From assembly GCA_049601975.1 (NCBI GenBank), contig JBMYRC010000087.1, forward strand, positions 1 to 17,024: a DNA stretch of 17,024 nucleotides, given 5' to 3'. The notes beneath the pieces were generated by a model. It saw only the letters and a list, made by a program, of their open reading frames with translations, was not told the DNA's origin and made no database searches. Shown piece by piece: positions 1-7,307 of the stretch. How positions within the stretch are numbered: position 1 is the first letter of the stretch; every line of letters starts with the position of its first letter. Source of the stretch: UBA6544 sp049601975. GTDB taxonomy: Bacteria; Pseudomonadota; Alphaproteobacteria; UBA8366. The position numbers and the translations under genes were made by a program.

Positions 1-1078
1 CAAGCACAAGCGCTAAAACTTATACGATTTGGAATGCAATTTTCACAAACAAGGCGGGAGAGGCAGCCGCTTCGGTTACCTCTGCGGCGTCTTTGAGCTT
101 TTCAGCGACGACAGCAAAAAATGCAGCCGAAACTGCACAGGCATCAGCGACGTCTAGCAGTTCGTCTGCCTCGACTTTTGAAACCAATGCGGCTGCTTCG
201 CCAAATGCCGCCGAAGTGGCTGCCGCGGCGATCTTCTTTGAGTATGAGACCTCGACATCGATCGCCAACCCGTCGGCGGGTAGTGTTCGCTTCAACAACG
301 CAAGCATGTCGTCCGTTACGCAGATCTGTTTTTCAGCGACGTCGGCTTCTACCGGCAACCCCGATGTCAGCGACCGCATCGTCACCTGGGACGATAGCTA
401 ATCGTGCAGGTCACGCATGTCAGTAGCGCTGGCATTTCGTTGAGAGCCAGTGACGATCTTTACTTATCGTTTTCGAAGACAGGCGGCGCCGGAAATCTTA
501 GCGATCCGATGACGAATCGCGACGATATCATCATCAGAAACGCATCTAACTCGAGTGATTGGCTCCCGGTTGGTGCAAGTAACCGGGTCCTAATCAGCGA
601 CGGAACAGAGCCGTCAAACGGGCAGATTCCATTGGCGTCATCGGTTAGCTGGGAAATGCCCATGCCGAACGGCGGCACTGGGTCGACCTCTGCCGCGGAC
701 GCGCGCACGGCACTAGGCGCTGAAGCAGCGGGCAGTAATATTTTGAAGGCCGACACTGCGGACGTCCTGACTGCTGGTTACGCAGCGACCCCATTTAGTT
801 AGGGCACTTAATCCGGCAGCTCTGCCTACACGCCTGATGAGGCTAACGGCAACTTGCAATACGAGGTTAACGGTGGCGCTCACGCGTTGGCTCCGCCGAC
901 AAACAACTGCATCTTCGTTATCCAATACACCAACAACGCCAGCGCGGGTGCGATTACCACGAGCGGGTTCACGCTTGTGGACGGCGATGCTTTTTCGACC
1001 ACCAATGGAAACGACTTTTTCGCCTTCATCACGAAGCTCAACGGATGTTCGCACCTGACGGTGAAATCCTTACATTAA
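1..1078 (+). pseudogene. Decayed phage tail-fibre-like gene (5' end outside window)
   Basis: The reading starts in frame 3 from the window edge as an Ala/Ser/Thr-rich, repeat-like stretch typical of phage tail-fibre shafts (to the stop at 399-401, after the peptide VTWDDS). Homologous-looking sequence resumes in frame 2 from about 404 (VTHVSSAG, LYLSFSKTG). It then meets in-frame stops TAG at 800-802 and TAA at 809-811, and continues as YTPDEANGNLQYEVNGG to HLTVKSLH with a natural-looking stop at 1076-1078. The C-terminal part recalls a widespread phage/prophage tail protein ending (PDEANGN, APPTNN, GAITTSGF, TNGNDFF, SHLTVK). A frame change plus two stops means no full-length product. The jump at about 400 looks like loss of some tens of codons, because the two halves do not join smoothly. 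Recognition of the family is from memory of such proteins, not from a search. Confidence 0.72.
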
Positions 1079-1603
1079 TGTTGATGTCCTTAGTGCATGG
1101 CGGTCACTCCGCTAGCACCTCAATCACGATTTTGTCCAATACGACTAACTACAACCTCGCGAACGATTTGACGAACAACTACGGGTGGAACGGGTTCGAT
1201 GCTGCCGCGGTCACCGTCAACTCGGGTGTGGAAGTCAGCGCGACTGCGACCACGGTCGTTGAATAATAACGGCACCATCGTGGACAAGGCCGACGGCAGT
1301 GGCGGCGCTTGTGGTCACGCGATGTCGCCCCGAGACGTAAGGGCAATCATTAACAACACCTCTGGCGTTTTCATTCGTGGGGCGGGCGGCGGCGGAGTTG
1401 GCGGAGCAGTCGATGGCCACGGATCAACTGAAGACTCAGAAAACCCTTGTTCAGCTGGAAGTTTCTTTGCAGGTGGCGCGGGCGGCACAGGCGCAGGGCC
1501 GGATGCTGCAACAGGAGGAAGTGCGAGCTCAGGAGCAGCAGGATCAGGTGGTTCCGGCGGGGGGTATTCATGCGTATTAATGAGAATATTTGTTCGCAAA
1601 TAA
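1078..1603 (+). pseudogene. Decayed glycine-rich phage tail protein gene
   Basis: The ATG at 1078 overlaps the stop of the upstream decayed gene (TAATG), an arrangement expected of an originally coupled pair. Frame 1 reads MLMSLVHGG, then SITILSNTTNYNL and NNYGWNGFDAAAVTVNSG, which resembles the N-terminal part of glycine-rich phage tail or receptor-binding proteins. It stops at 1264-1266. The rest of the family-like sequence is in frame 2 (NNNGTIVDKADG, INNTSGVFIRGAGGGG, then Gly/Ala/Ser-rich repeats) to the stop at 1601-1603. A deletion plus frameshift near 1260 therefore separates the halves. The glycine-rich part also looks eroded, with charged and Cys residues interrupting the Gly runs. 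No product is expected. Together with the preceding gene this is the debris of a prophage tail module. Confidence 0.65.
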
Positions 1604-1702
1604 TTTAGAAAATTATATTTATATCAATAACTAATACGTTCATGGCATCCCTGCCGAGGGCGCCACTTTCAAGTAAGTTCTAATCTGAATTCGTCTCATG
1701 CG

Positions 1703-2680
1703 CTACTGTGAGACACCCCAAGTGATGCCAAGCTCTTTCAACCATTTGCGATAGGCGACGCAATACTTGTCGGACCGTAAATGCAGTTCCTGCTTTAAAT
1801 CGAGCGGCAAGGGGTGGGGGCGTTGGCTTTCAATGATCGGTTTGTCTTGATTGTAGACAGCATCCTGGCGTTCGAGGATTTGCGGCTCCGGTAAATCGAA
1901 ACCGTAGTTGATGGCGATTTGAACCCACAAGATACAGTCGTCGGTCGCCAGTGGCGTCACCGCCATGTAGGTACAGAAGCGATTACCCTCGCCGGTATCT
2001 TTAGCGAAATATGCGGAGAGTGGGCGCGGGCATGAATATTGATAGTAGGCAGTGATGGGAATACCGCGATGATCTCCGAGCGGCTGATAGCGTGGGATCG
2101 GGCCCGTACGGACGCCATTCTCGTCCGCGAAGACTTCGTAATCGCAGATGGGCTCGGGGTTATCCGGATCGCCGTTAATGTTCGCGTGTACGAACGGGAA
2201 ATGCGCGGCATCCAGGAAATTCTCGACCGTACGAAACGGATTGCCGTGATAGTTATAGGGACCGGCCATGACCTTGCGATAACCGTCGTCGGAATATTCG
2301 GGAAACCGATGTGGACCTTGTGTCGGTGTTCCGAGTGAAACCCAAATGAATCCGTCCGATTCAACCGCCCGATAGACGGTAGCGTGGGCTTTTTTGGGGG
2401 GGTGCATTTCCGGGTGCGCGGGAATCAAACTGCACTTTCCTGTCTGATCGTAGCGCCAACCGTGATACGGACACTCTACGTTGCCGTCCTTCACCCGGCC
2501 TGGGGAAAGTTTGGCGCCGCGATGGATGCAGTAATCTCGCCATGCCATGACTGCGCTGCCATTTCGCCATAACACAAGATCTTCGTCCCATAGACGTGCC
2601 GCCAATAGGGCTTCTTCTTTGAGCTCGCTGGCTGTGGCCACGATATACCACTCGTTCAATAGTACCGGATCGTCAATCAT
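1703..2680 (-). CDS. Rieske [2Fe-2S] non-haem iron oxygenase, vanillate demethylase/phenylpropionate dioxygenase-like
   Basis: This 325-residue protein has the normal length for a Rieske oxygenase catalytic subunit. The N-terminal Rieske domain (about 1-115) carries both cluster-binding pairs: C51-x-H53 in CIHRG and C70-x2-H73 in CPYHGW. The C-terminal catalytic domain has the mononuclear iron site in ENFLDAAHFPFVH, with D157 as the likely electron-bridging Asp and H160 and H165 as iron ligands. Such enzymes hydroxylate or O/N-demethylate an aromatic or other ring substrate in the cytoplasm and need a reductase, which is not encoded here. The gene stands alone on its strand. The nearest gene upstream is divergent, and downstream lie only prophage remnants. 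The ATG at 2680 is preceded by AGGAA about 15 nt away, a rather distant ribosome site. The substrate cannot be read from the sequence. Confidence 0.9.
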   Translation of the reverse strand: MIDDPVLLNEWYIVATASELKEEALLAARLWDEDLVLWRNGSAVMAWRDYCIHRGAKLSPGRVKDGNVECPYHGWRYDQTGKCSLIPAHPEMHPPKKAHATVYRAVESDGFIWVSLGTPTQGPHRFPEYSDDGYRKVMAGPYNYHGNPFRTVENFLDAAHFPFVHANINGDPDNPEPICDYEVFADENGVRTGPIPRYQPLGDHRGIPITAYYQYSCPRPLSAYFAKDTGEGNRFCTYMAVTPLATDDCILWVQIAINYGFDLPEPQILERQDAVYNQDKPIIESQRPHPLPLDLKQELHLRSDKYCVAYRKWLKELGITWGVSQ

Positions 2681-2892
2681 CGTTCTTTGTCCAGTTTCCT
2701 GCGGATGAGAGCGAAGGCGCAGTAAAGCGCCTCCTTATTTCGTAAATACAAAAGCTATGCTGTCCGACAGCTTCGACAAATCCCGCGCTGGCGTTTTCAC
2801 ACAATTGCGACTTTCCGCCGATACTACTTAGTGGCAAGATTGTATTTTGAGCAAATCCAACGGACCGCAAATTCCGCGGAAAGGTAATGCAC

Positions 2893-3216
2893 ATGAACTC
2901 GACCACGGTGAATTTATTAAACGCGGGCCTCTGGATATTGATTGTGTTTTTGGCGTTTTTTATGCAAGTGATGCCGTTCTTGCTCGTTCTTACGCTTATA
3001 AATATCTCCTTCGGGGTATCGTCGGAGGTCGCGTTGATCTTGATTCCGGTCGTACTGTTCGGGATGTTAGTTGGTGGGTGTGTTTATGCGTCCGGTCGGG
3101 CACGGAATAAGTTACCGGCACCGTTGCCAGTCTATCGTACCGACAGCGTACCGGAGGGCTTAAAAGGGCTCGCGACATGCATGCTGCCGCACTCGCGGCG
3201 ATACCGCATGTGGTGA
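2893..3216 (+). CDS. Small hypothetical membrane protein
   Basis: I do not recognise a family. From ATG 2893 the product has 107 residues. A long uncharged hydrophobic stretch at about 8-40 (one long helix or a hairpin) is followed by a second at about 45-66, and then a basic, proline-containing tail (GRARNKLPAPLP) probably on the cytoplasmic side. I chose ATG 2893 over ATG 2887 because GGAAAGG at 2878-2884 lies 8 nt before 2893 but only 2 nt before 2887. The gene sits between the divergent Rieske oxygenase and the downstream lyase, with no sign that it belongs to either. The last 25 residues look unstructured and may be read-through into non-coding DNA after a recent frame change. It could be a remnant of a larger transporter. 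Coding status rests on the ribosome site and the clear hydrophobic pattern. Confidence 0.5.
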   Translation: MNSTTVNLLNAGLWILIVFLAFFMQVMPFLLVLTLINISFGVSSEVALILIPVVLFGMLVGGCVYASGRARNKLPAPLPVYRTDSVPEGLKGLATCMLPHSRRYRMW

Positions 3217-3290
3217 TCTATACGAGGCAGGGGCCTAACATTTTAGCTATCTTAGGCTATATCGCTGTCAAGGTTCAAATTTCTCATATC

Positions 3291-3295
3291 GGAGG
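3291..3295 (+). promoter_or_regulatory. Strong Shine-Dalgarno site of the lyase gene
   Basis: GGAGG lies 6 nt before ATG 3302 and fixes the start of the isocitrate-lyase-superfamily gene. Confidence 0.75.
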
Positions 3296-3301
3296 TTCCT
3301 C

Positions 3302-4198
3302 ATGGCCCCCAACGGGCGTTCCCTTAAGCAAGTATTGGATTCAGGTGAGTTCATCGTTGCACCTGGCGTATTCGAAATGATCTCGGCTCGGGTCGCAGAT
3401 CAAATGGGCTTTCATGCGCTCTATATGACCGGGTACGGGGCCACCGCCTCATATTTGGGCCTACCGGATGCAGGTATTGCTGCCTATTCGGAGATGGTCG
3501 ATTGCGCGGGACGGATCGCACAAGGCACGGTGACGCCTTTGATTGCGGACGCGGATACCGGTTACGGCGGACTGCTAAATGTGCAACGAACGATCCAAGG
3601 CTATGAGACTGTGGGTGTGCAGGGCATTCAGATCGAAGATCAGGTAACGCCAAAGAAATGCGGTCATACACTGGGCCGTGAAGTGGTGCCGCTGGAAGAT
3701 ATGGTGCAGAAGATCCAAGTCGCCTGCGATGCGCGGCGTTCCGAAGACACATTGATTATCGCGCGCACGGATTCCCGCACTGACCTTGGCTTGGACGAAG
3801 CATTGCGCCGCGGCGAGGCATTTGCGGAAGCCGGCGCCGACGTGGTGTTTGTTGAATCTCCCGAATCAGAGGAAGAATTGCAGAAAGTTGGCGCCACGAT
3901 CGATGCGCCGCTTTTGGCGAATATGGTTCCGAATGGCAGGACACCGGTCATTTCAGCGGAAACGCTGAAGGAATGGGGCTTTAATATCGCGATCTATCCG
4001 AGCTCGGGCTTTAGCGCCATCGCGGAAACACTACGACAAGCCTACACACACCTCCATGAGAATGGGACAACCATCGGAACGCCTGTCAAAACCTATGAAG
4101 ACGGTAATCGTTCGATGCATGAACTTATGGGCTTTCAGGATGTCTGGGAGTTCGAGAAGAAATGGGCTCTTCGGGATCCCGACGCACCCGGCGCGTGA
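3302..4198 (+). CDS. Isocitrate lyase/phosphoenolpyruvate mutase superfamily enzyme (2-methylisocitrate lyase-like C-C lyase)
   Basis: This is a full-length 298-residue (beta/alpha)8-barrel protein. Visible hallmarks are the Mg-binding DADTGYGG at 83-90, the metal-ligand region IQIEDQ at 109-114, the catalytic-loop motif KKCGH at 118-122 with C120 as the general acid, and IIARTDS at 152-158. KKCGH marks a lyase that cleaves 2-methylisocitrate, 2,3-dimethylmalate or a similar 2-hydroxy/2-methyl diacid to pyruvate or an oxoacid plus succinate/propionate-type products. PEP mutases instead have EDKxFPKxNS, absent here. ATG 3302 has GGAGG 6 nt upstream. A codirectional alcohol dehydrogenase follows after 78 nt, so they may share a transcript. 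The short (CGG)4 run right after the stop (4201-4212) has no obvious role. The exact substrate is undetermined; the oxaloacetate decarboxylase-like branch of the family is an alternative. Confidence 0.88.
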   Translation: MAPNGRSLKQVLDSGEFIVAPGVFEMISARVADQMGFHALYMTGYGATASYLGLPDAGIAAYSEMVDCAGRIAQGTVTPLIADADTGYGGLLNVQRTIQGYETVGVQGIQIEDQVTPKKCGHTLGREVVPLEDMVQKIQVACDARRSEDTLIIARTDSRTDLGLDEALRRGEAFAEAGADVVFVESPESEEELQKVGATIDAPLLANMVPNGRTPVISAETLKEWGFNIAIYPSSGFSAIAETLRQAYTHLHENGTTIGTPVKTYEDGNRSMHELMGFQDVWEFEKKWALRDPDAPGA

Positions 4199-4276
4199 CG
4201 CGGCGGCGGCGGCGTAGATTAGCCCGATAAACTATTCGTTTGAGTGGAAAATTAGAAAAACCGAGGAGTATGGGAG

Positions 4277-5308
4277 GTGAAGACGGAGGCCGCCATTCTG
4301 GTAGAAACCGGAAAGCCGTTAGAGATTGGGCGCCTTGATATTCCTACATTGAATAGCGGCCAATGTTTAATTGAGATCGCCTATTCGGGTGCATGCCATA
4401 CCCAATTATTGGAAGCACGAGGGCGACGAGGGAAAGATTCCTGGTTGCCCCACTGCCTCGGACATGAGGCCAGCGGCAAAGTTCTTGAAGTCGGTGCGGA
4501 CGTAACGCGAGCCAAACCCGGTGACCGTGTTGCACTCTCTTGGATCAAAGCTTCGGGAATCGAGGCCAGTGGAGCGGTTTATAATTGGGATGGTAGATCT
4601 GTTAATGCTGGCGCCGTAACTACGTTCCAGCGGCATGCTGTCGTGAGTGAAAACCGGGTGACTGCGTTACCCAATGCGCTTGGGATGCAACAGGCAACCC
4701 TGCTTGGCTGCGCATTGCCTACCGGATTGGGCGCCGTAATGAATGTCGGAAAACCGCGTGCCGGAGAATCCGTGGCGATTTTTGGCTCTGGCGGTGTTGG
4801 CCTCTGCGCGGTTATGGGAGCAGTCGTATCAAACTGCAATCCAGTTATCGCCATTGATCTAATTGAGAGCAAACTCGAGATGGCCCAGACATTCGGCGCG
4901 ACCCATACGATCAATGTCAGCGATACGGACGCTGTCTCCACGATCTCAGAAATTTGCCCGAACGGTGTGGACTTGGCGATTGAGGCAACCGGTCGGCCAA
5001 CAGTCATGGCAACGGCTCTTTCGGCGGCGCGCAGTCAGGGTGGACGTGCGGTTGTTATAGGTAACGCGCCGAAAGGACAAACTATCGTCCTCGACCCTCT
5101 GCAGTTCAATTTGGGCAAGAGCCTGTTAGGAACTTGGGGGGGCGATTCGCAACCGGACCGTGATTTTCCGAAGTTTGCATCGTTAATGATCGATGATGAA
5201 ATCGATGTTGTGCCCTTGTTCTCAGCACCTTACCCGCTCGAAAAAATCAACGATGCGTTGGATGATCTGGAAGAAGGCCGAATTGGGCGACCATTGGTCG
5301 CCATGTAA
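4277..5308 (+). CDS. Zinc-dependent medium-chain alcohol dehydrogenase, structural-zinc lobe missing
   Basis: This 343-residue MDR-type dehydrogenase oxidises an alcohol or reduces an aldehyde with NAD(P). The catalytic zinc ligands are visible: C40 in GACHTQ, H63-E64 in LGHEASG, and C145 in LLGCALPTGLGAV. The Rossmann motif is GSGGVG at 170-175, followed by an acidic residue (D194 in IAIDLIESK) that favours NAD. The four-cysteine structural-zinc loop normally found after the GDRV region is replaced by SWIKASGIEASGAVYNWDGR. The protein therefore belongs to a divergent branch resembling class III dehydrogenases but shortened. The start is GTG 4277 with GAGGAG (4263-4268) 8 nt upstream; the closer ATG at 4270 is out of frame. 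The gene follows the lyase gene and ends 21 nt before a convergent gene. Such branches often lie in surface-sugar clusters, but the substrate is unknown. Confidence 0.88.
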   Translation: MKTEAAILVETGKPLEIGRLDIPTLNSGQCLIEIAYSGACHTQLLEARGRRGKDSWLPHCLGHEASGKVLEVGADVTRAKPGDRVALSWIKASGIEASGAVYNWDGRSVNAGAVTTFQRHAVVSENRVTALPNALGMQQATLLGCALPTGLGAVMNVGKPRAGESVAIFGSGGVGLCAVMGAVVSNCNPVIAIDLIESKLEMAQTFGATHTINVSDTDAVSTISEICPNGVDLAIEATGRPTVMATALSAARSQGGRAVVIGNAPKGQTIVLDPLQFNLGKSLLGTWGGDSQPDRDFPKFASLMIDDEIDVVPLFSAPYPLEKINDALDDLEEGRIGRPLVAM

Positions 5309-5329
5309 TTTGGTTAGTTGACTGATTTC

Positions 5330-6769
5330 CTAAGCGCTCATCGCTTCATTTTGGAGCGCTCGGCGCGTTTCCTGACGTATTCGATTAAGTTCATTGACTG
5401 GGACGCCCCAAATCTCCGCCGTTTTTTCTATGCGTTCCGGCGCGAAGTTAATTCTATCCCATTCGTATACACGAAGAATGCTGACGTCTTTGGAAGTCCA
5501 TTCGTTGGATTTAAGCTGTGAGAACCGCCAATCTAGCTTGGGATTTTCGGCTTCGTGGTCCTGTTCAAATGCGTTCAGCTTACGCGCCATTTCATACATA
5601 TCCGTTCCTTCGAGAGGAACGGCGATGAAAAATTTAACGTAATCCGCACCGCAATCCTCGGCGAACTGAATAGTCTCGCGAATTTCTTCCCAAGTCTCGC
5701 CCGGTGAGCCGATAATAAAGTTTGCCAGCACATACATATCGCGTGCCTTGATCTTCTTGATCAAGCTTGGGACCGCGTAGAGATCCTTGATAGGCTTGTT
5801 AATGATCTCTTTCAGGACGCGAGGGTTACCAGATTCAATTGCGACGTTAACTCCGATACAGCCAGCAGCTTTCATTAAGTCCAGCATTTCATCGTCGATG
5901 ACAAAGATCGCGAAGCTGCTGACGTGCCATTTGAGGTCGAGATTCCGGTTGACCATTTCACGGAGCAATTCTTTTGCCTGCTTACGCATTGCGAATAGAT
6001 TATCATCGTAAAGTACGAAAGATTTAATTCCGTAGGCCACTTTCAGCTGTTCAAGTTCATCGACGATTTGGGTCGGAGCGTGCATTCGAATTTTCCGACC
6101 GGAAATCAATGGGACCTGACAAAAACTACATTCGTATGGACAGCCGCGCGAAACCGTCAGGCAGATGCCCGGTGTTTCCGGATATCGGCCCGGACCATAG
6201 CGAGGTAAGGTGTGTGTGTAGTCATCGACATTAACGAGTTCGTAATTTGGCGGAGGCAATTCTTCAAGGTTGGCGACAGTGGCCTTTTCCTGACTGATGA
6301 GCTGATCACCGTCACGATATACGAGCCCCTGTAAGGGGATAGACCCTCCTTCAGTTAGATGGAGGAGCAATTCGCGAAGGACGTAATCACCTTCACCTCG
6401 GCATGCGTAATCAATATTTTGATTTTTCATGACGTGATTGAATTTAGTCGTCACATGAACACCGCCGGCGATTACCACTGTGTCAGGAGATACTTGTTTT
6501 ACGGCGTCTGCCGCTTGATCCAACGTATCAGCATATTCGGTGCTAAGGATCGAGATCCCGACAAAATGAGGATCATAATCCGCAATTTCATGCCGGAATG
6601 TCTCCAGTGACATATTGTAGTTTTGTGCATCGATGATCTTAACATCGACAATGTCCTCGACGCAGGCACCTAGCTGGCAAAGTGTGCGCGGTGGAATATT
6701 CCAGGTCGTGATTAAATCAAACTTATGCCAACGTTGGTTGGGAACGACGAGCGCCAGGCGTTTTTTCAT
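5330..6769 (-). CDS. Cobalamin-binding-domain radical SAM protein (class B type)
   Basis: This 479-residue protein has an N-terminal B12-binding-like Rossmann domain (about 1-140: KKRLALVVPN, VGISILSTEYADTL, VVIAGGVHVTT, ACRGEGDYVLREL). A radical SAM barrel (about 200-400) follows, with the [4Fe-4S] motif C210-x3-C214-x2-C217 in SRGCPYECSFC. Later barrel signatures include YDDNLFA, IESGNPRVLKEI and FIIGSPGETWEE. Family members do methylations, ring closures or other radical chemistry on lipids, cofactors, antibiotics and sugars. The usual DxHxxG lower-ligand motif is not seen; the matching place reads DAQNYNMS, so cobalamin, if bound, would be His-off or absent. It is last in a row of - strand genes and is preceded by a broken paralogue starting with almost the same peptide (VKKRLALVVPN). 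The start has only a weak GGA about 10 nt upstream. The substrate is unknown. Confidence 0.88.
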   Translation of the reverse strand: MKKRLALVVPNQRWHKFDLITTWNIPPRTLCQLGACVEDIVDVKIIDAQNYNMSLETFRHEIADYDPHFVGISILSTEYADTLDQAADAVKQVSPDTVVIAGGVHVTTKFNHVMKNQNIDYACRGEGDYVLRELLLHLTEGGSIPLQGLVYRDGDQLISQEKATVANLEELPPPNYELVNVDDYTHTLPRYGPGRYPETPGICLTVSRGCPYECSFCQVPLISGRKIRMHAPTQIVDELEQLKVAYGIKSFVLYDDNLFAMRKQAKELLREMVNRNLDLKWHVSSFAIFVIDDEMLDLMKAAGCIGVNVAIESGNPRVLKEIINKPIKDLYAVPSLIKKIKARDMYVLANFIIGSPGETWEEIRETIQFAEDCGADYVKFFIAVPLEGTDMYEMARKLNAFEQDHEAENPKLDWRFSQLKSNEWTSKDVSILRVYEWDRINFAPERIEKTAEIWGVPVNELNRIRQETRRALQNEAMSA

Positions 6770-7062
6770 TCAATCAATTCCGTTTTCACTTGTGAATGTA
6801 AGGAAGTTGCAAATTTCAGCGGTTTTGAACCAGATCAGTTTTTTCATAACCAATTTTACCCGTCGCTCATCCGTAAACTGCAATAATCGAAGTGATATTA
6901 GGTGATCCAATCGACCATCGTATCGTTGCATTCAACCAAGCAAAATTTCGGCCAATTTTACATGATTGATCTCGCTGACGAGGTGATAAATCAGAAGTGA
7001 GAATATAGAGTGCCTTTCTTCAAAATTAATAGTGTCACATCGACCGCTATGGTAATTCGGGC
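6770..7062. other. AT-rich intergenic stretch, no gene seen
   Basis: This stretch lies between the start of the radical SAM gene and the transposase scar. I see no open frame with a ribosome site and no family-like peptide in any frame. It probably carries the radical SAM gene's leader and DNA displaced by the neighbouring insertion/deletion event. Any promoter would be on the - strand, but none stands out. Confidence 0.4.
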
Positions 7063-7083
7063 GAGTTATAGCCCAACGTGGCG
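7063..7083 (-). repeat. Possible IS256-type terminal inverted repeat remnant
   Basis: Read on the - strand this is CGCCACGTTGGGCTATAACTC, lying 14 nt beyond the stop of the transposase-like remnant. The position and general look (CAC...TTG-RC-ATA-CTC) recall IS256-family ends. The partner repeat is not in the window, so this is only suggestive. Confidence 0.25.
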
Positions 7084-7097
7084 TTTTCGCTTCTGAA

Positions 7098-7229
7098 TTA
7101 CGCGGCGACCAGATCGACGTGAGTTACCTCAACACCGTCTTTGAACTTTGCTCCGGTTACAACCTTGGTCAAGTAGTCGAAGCCAGGAAATGCTCTCCAT
7201 TTCTTTTCCACACATTGTCCAAGCTTGAA
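7098..7229 (-). pseudogene. C-terminal remnant of an IS256-family (mutator-type) transposase
   Basis: On the - strand a 43-codon open stretch ends at TAA 7098 and reads KKWRAFPGFDYLTKVV, then TGAKFKDGVEV. The pattern W-R-x3-G-F-x2-L-x-K-V-V-x-G-x2-F-x-D-G-V-E-V is how many alphaproteobacterial IS256-family transposases end. The catalytic DDE domain, more than 300 residues, is missing. The stretch has no start codon of its own with a ribosome site and overlaps in another frame the tail of the truncated radical SAM peptide. I read it as the scar of an IS insertion followed by deletion. The identification rests on a short peptide recalled from the family, so it needs a search. Confidence 0.5.
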
Positions 7230-7261
7230 TTAGGAACGACCAGTGCTAAGCGCTTTTTCAC
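7169..7261 (-). pseudogene. Truncated 5' fragment of a radical SAM paralogue
   Basis: GTG 7261 has a strong ribosome site GGAGG (7269-7273) 7 nt upstream and begins VKKRLALVVPN. This matches the first eleven residues of the intact radical SAM protein at 5330-6769 (MKKRLALVVPN) except for the start codon, with several synonymous differences, so it is an old paralogue rather than a fresh copy. After about 11-13 residues the similarity ends (SSLDNVWKRNGE) where the transposase-like sequence begins in another frame. A stop follows after 30 codons. It starts 47 nt after the stop of the second TPR gene, so it was probably the next gene of that operon before it was destroyed. A 30-residue peptide could still be translated but is unlikely to be functional. 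Confidence 0.65.
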
Positions 7262-7307
7262 TAAAATGCCTCCACTTGCCGGACCCCGGTAAACTGGAAA
7301 ATTTAAC

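Noticed and set aside
1199..1603. A standalone glycine-rich surface protein on the + strand, or the proline-rich ORF on the opposite strand
   Set aside because: The first residues belong to another frame of a tail-like gene and no ribosome site precedes it. The Pro-rich reading is only the antisense of the Gly-rich repeats.
3302..4198. PEP mutase and hence a phosphonate antibiotic cluster, together with the radical SAM, PhyH and carbamoyltransferase genes
   Set aside because: The catalytic loop reads KKCGH, as in isocitrate/methylisocitrate lyases, and lacks the EDKxFPKxNS motif required of PEP mutases. No phosphonopyruvate decarboxylase is present.
4201..4212. (CGG)4 microsatellite after the lyase stop, as a regulatory or phase-variable element
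   Set aside because: It is too short, lies between genes with no matching structure, and no hairpin or promoter is evident.
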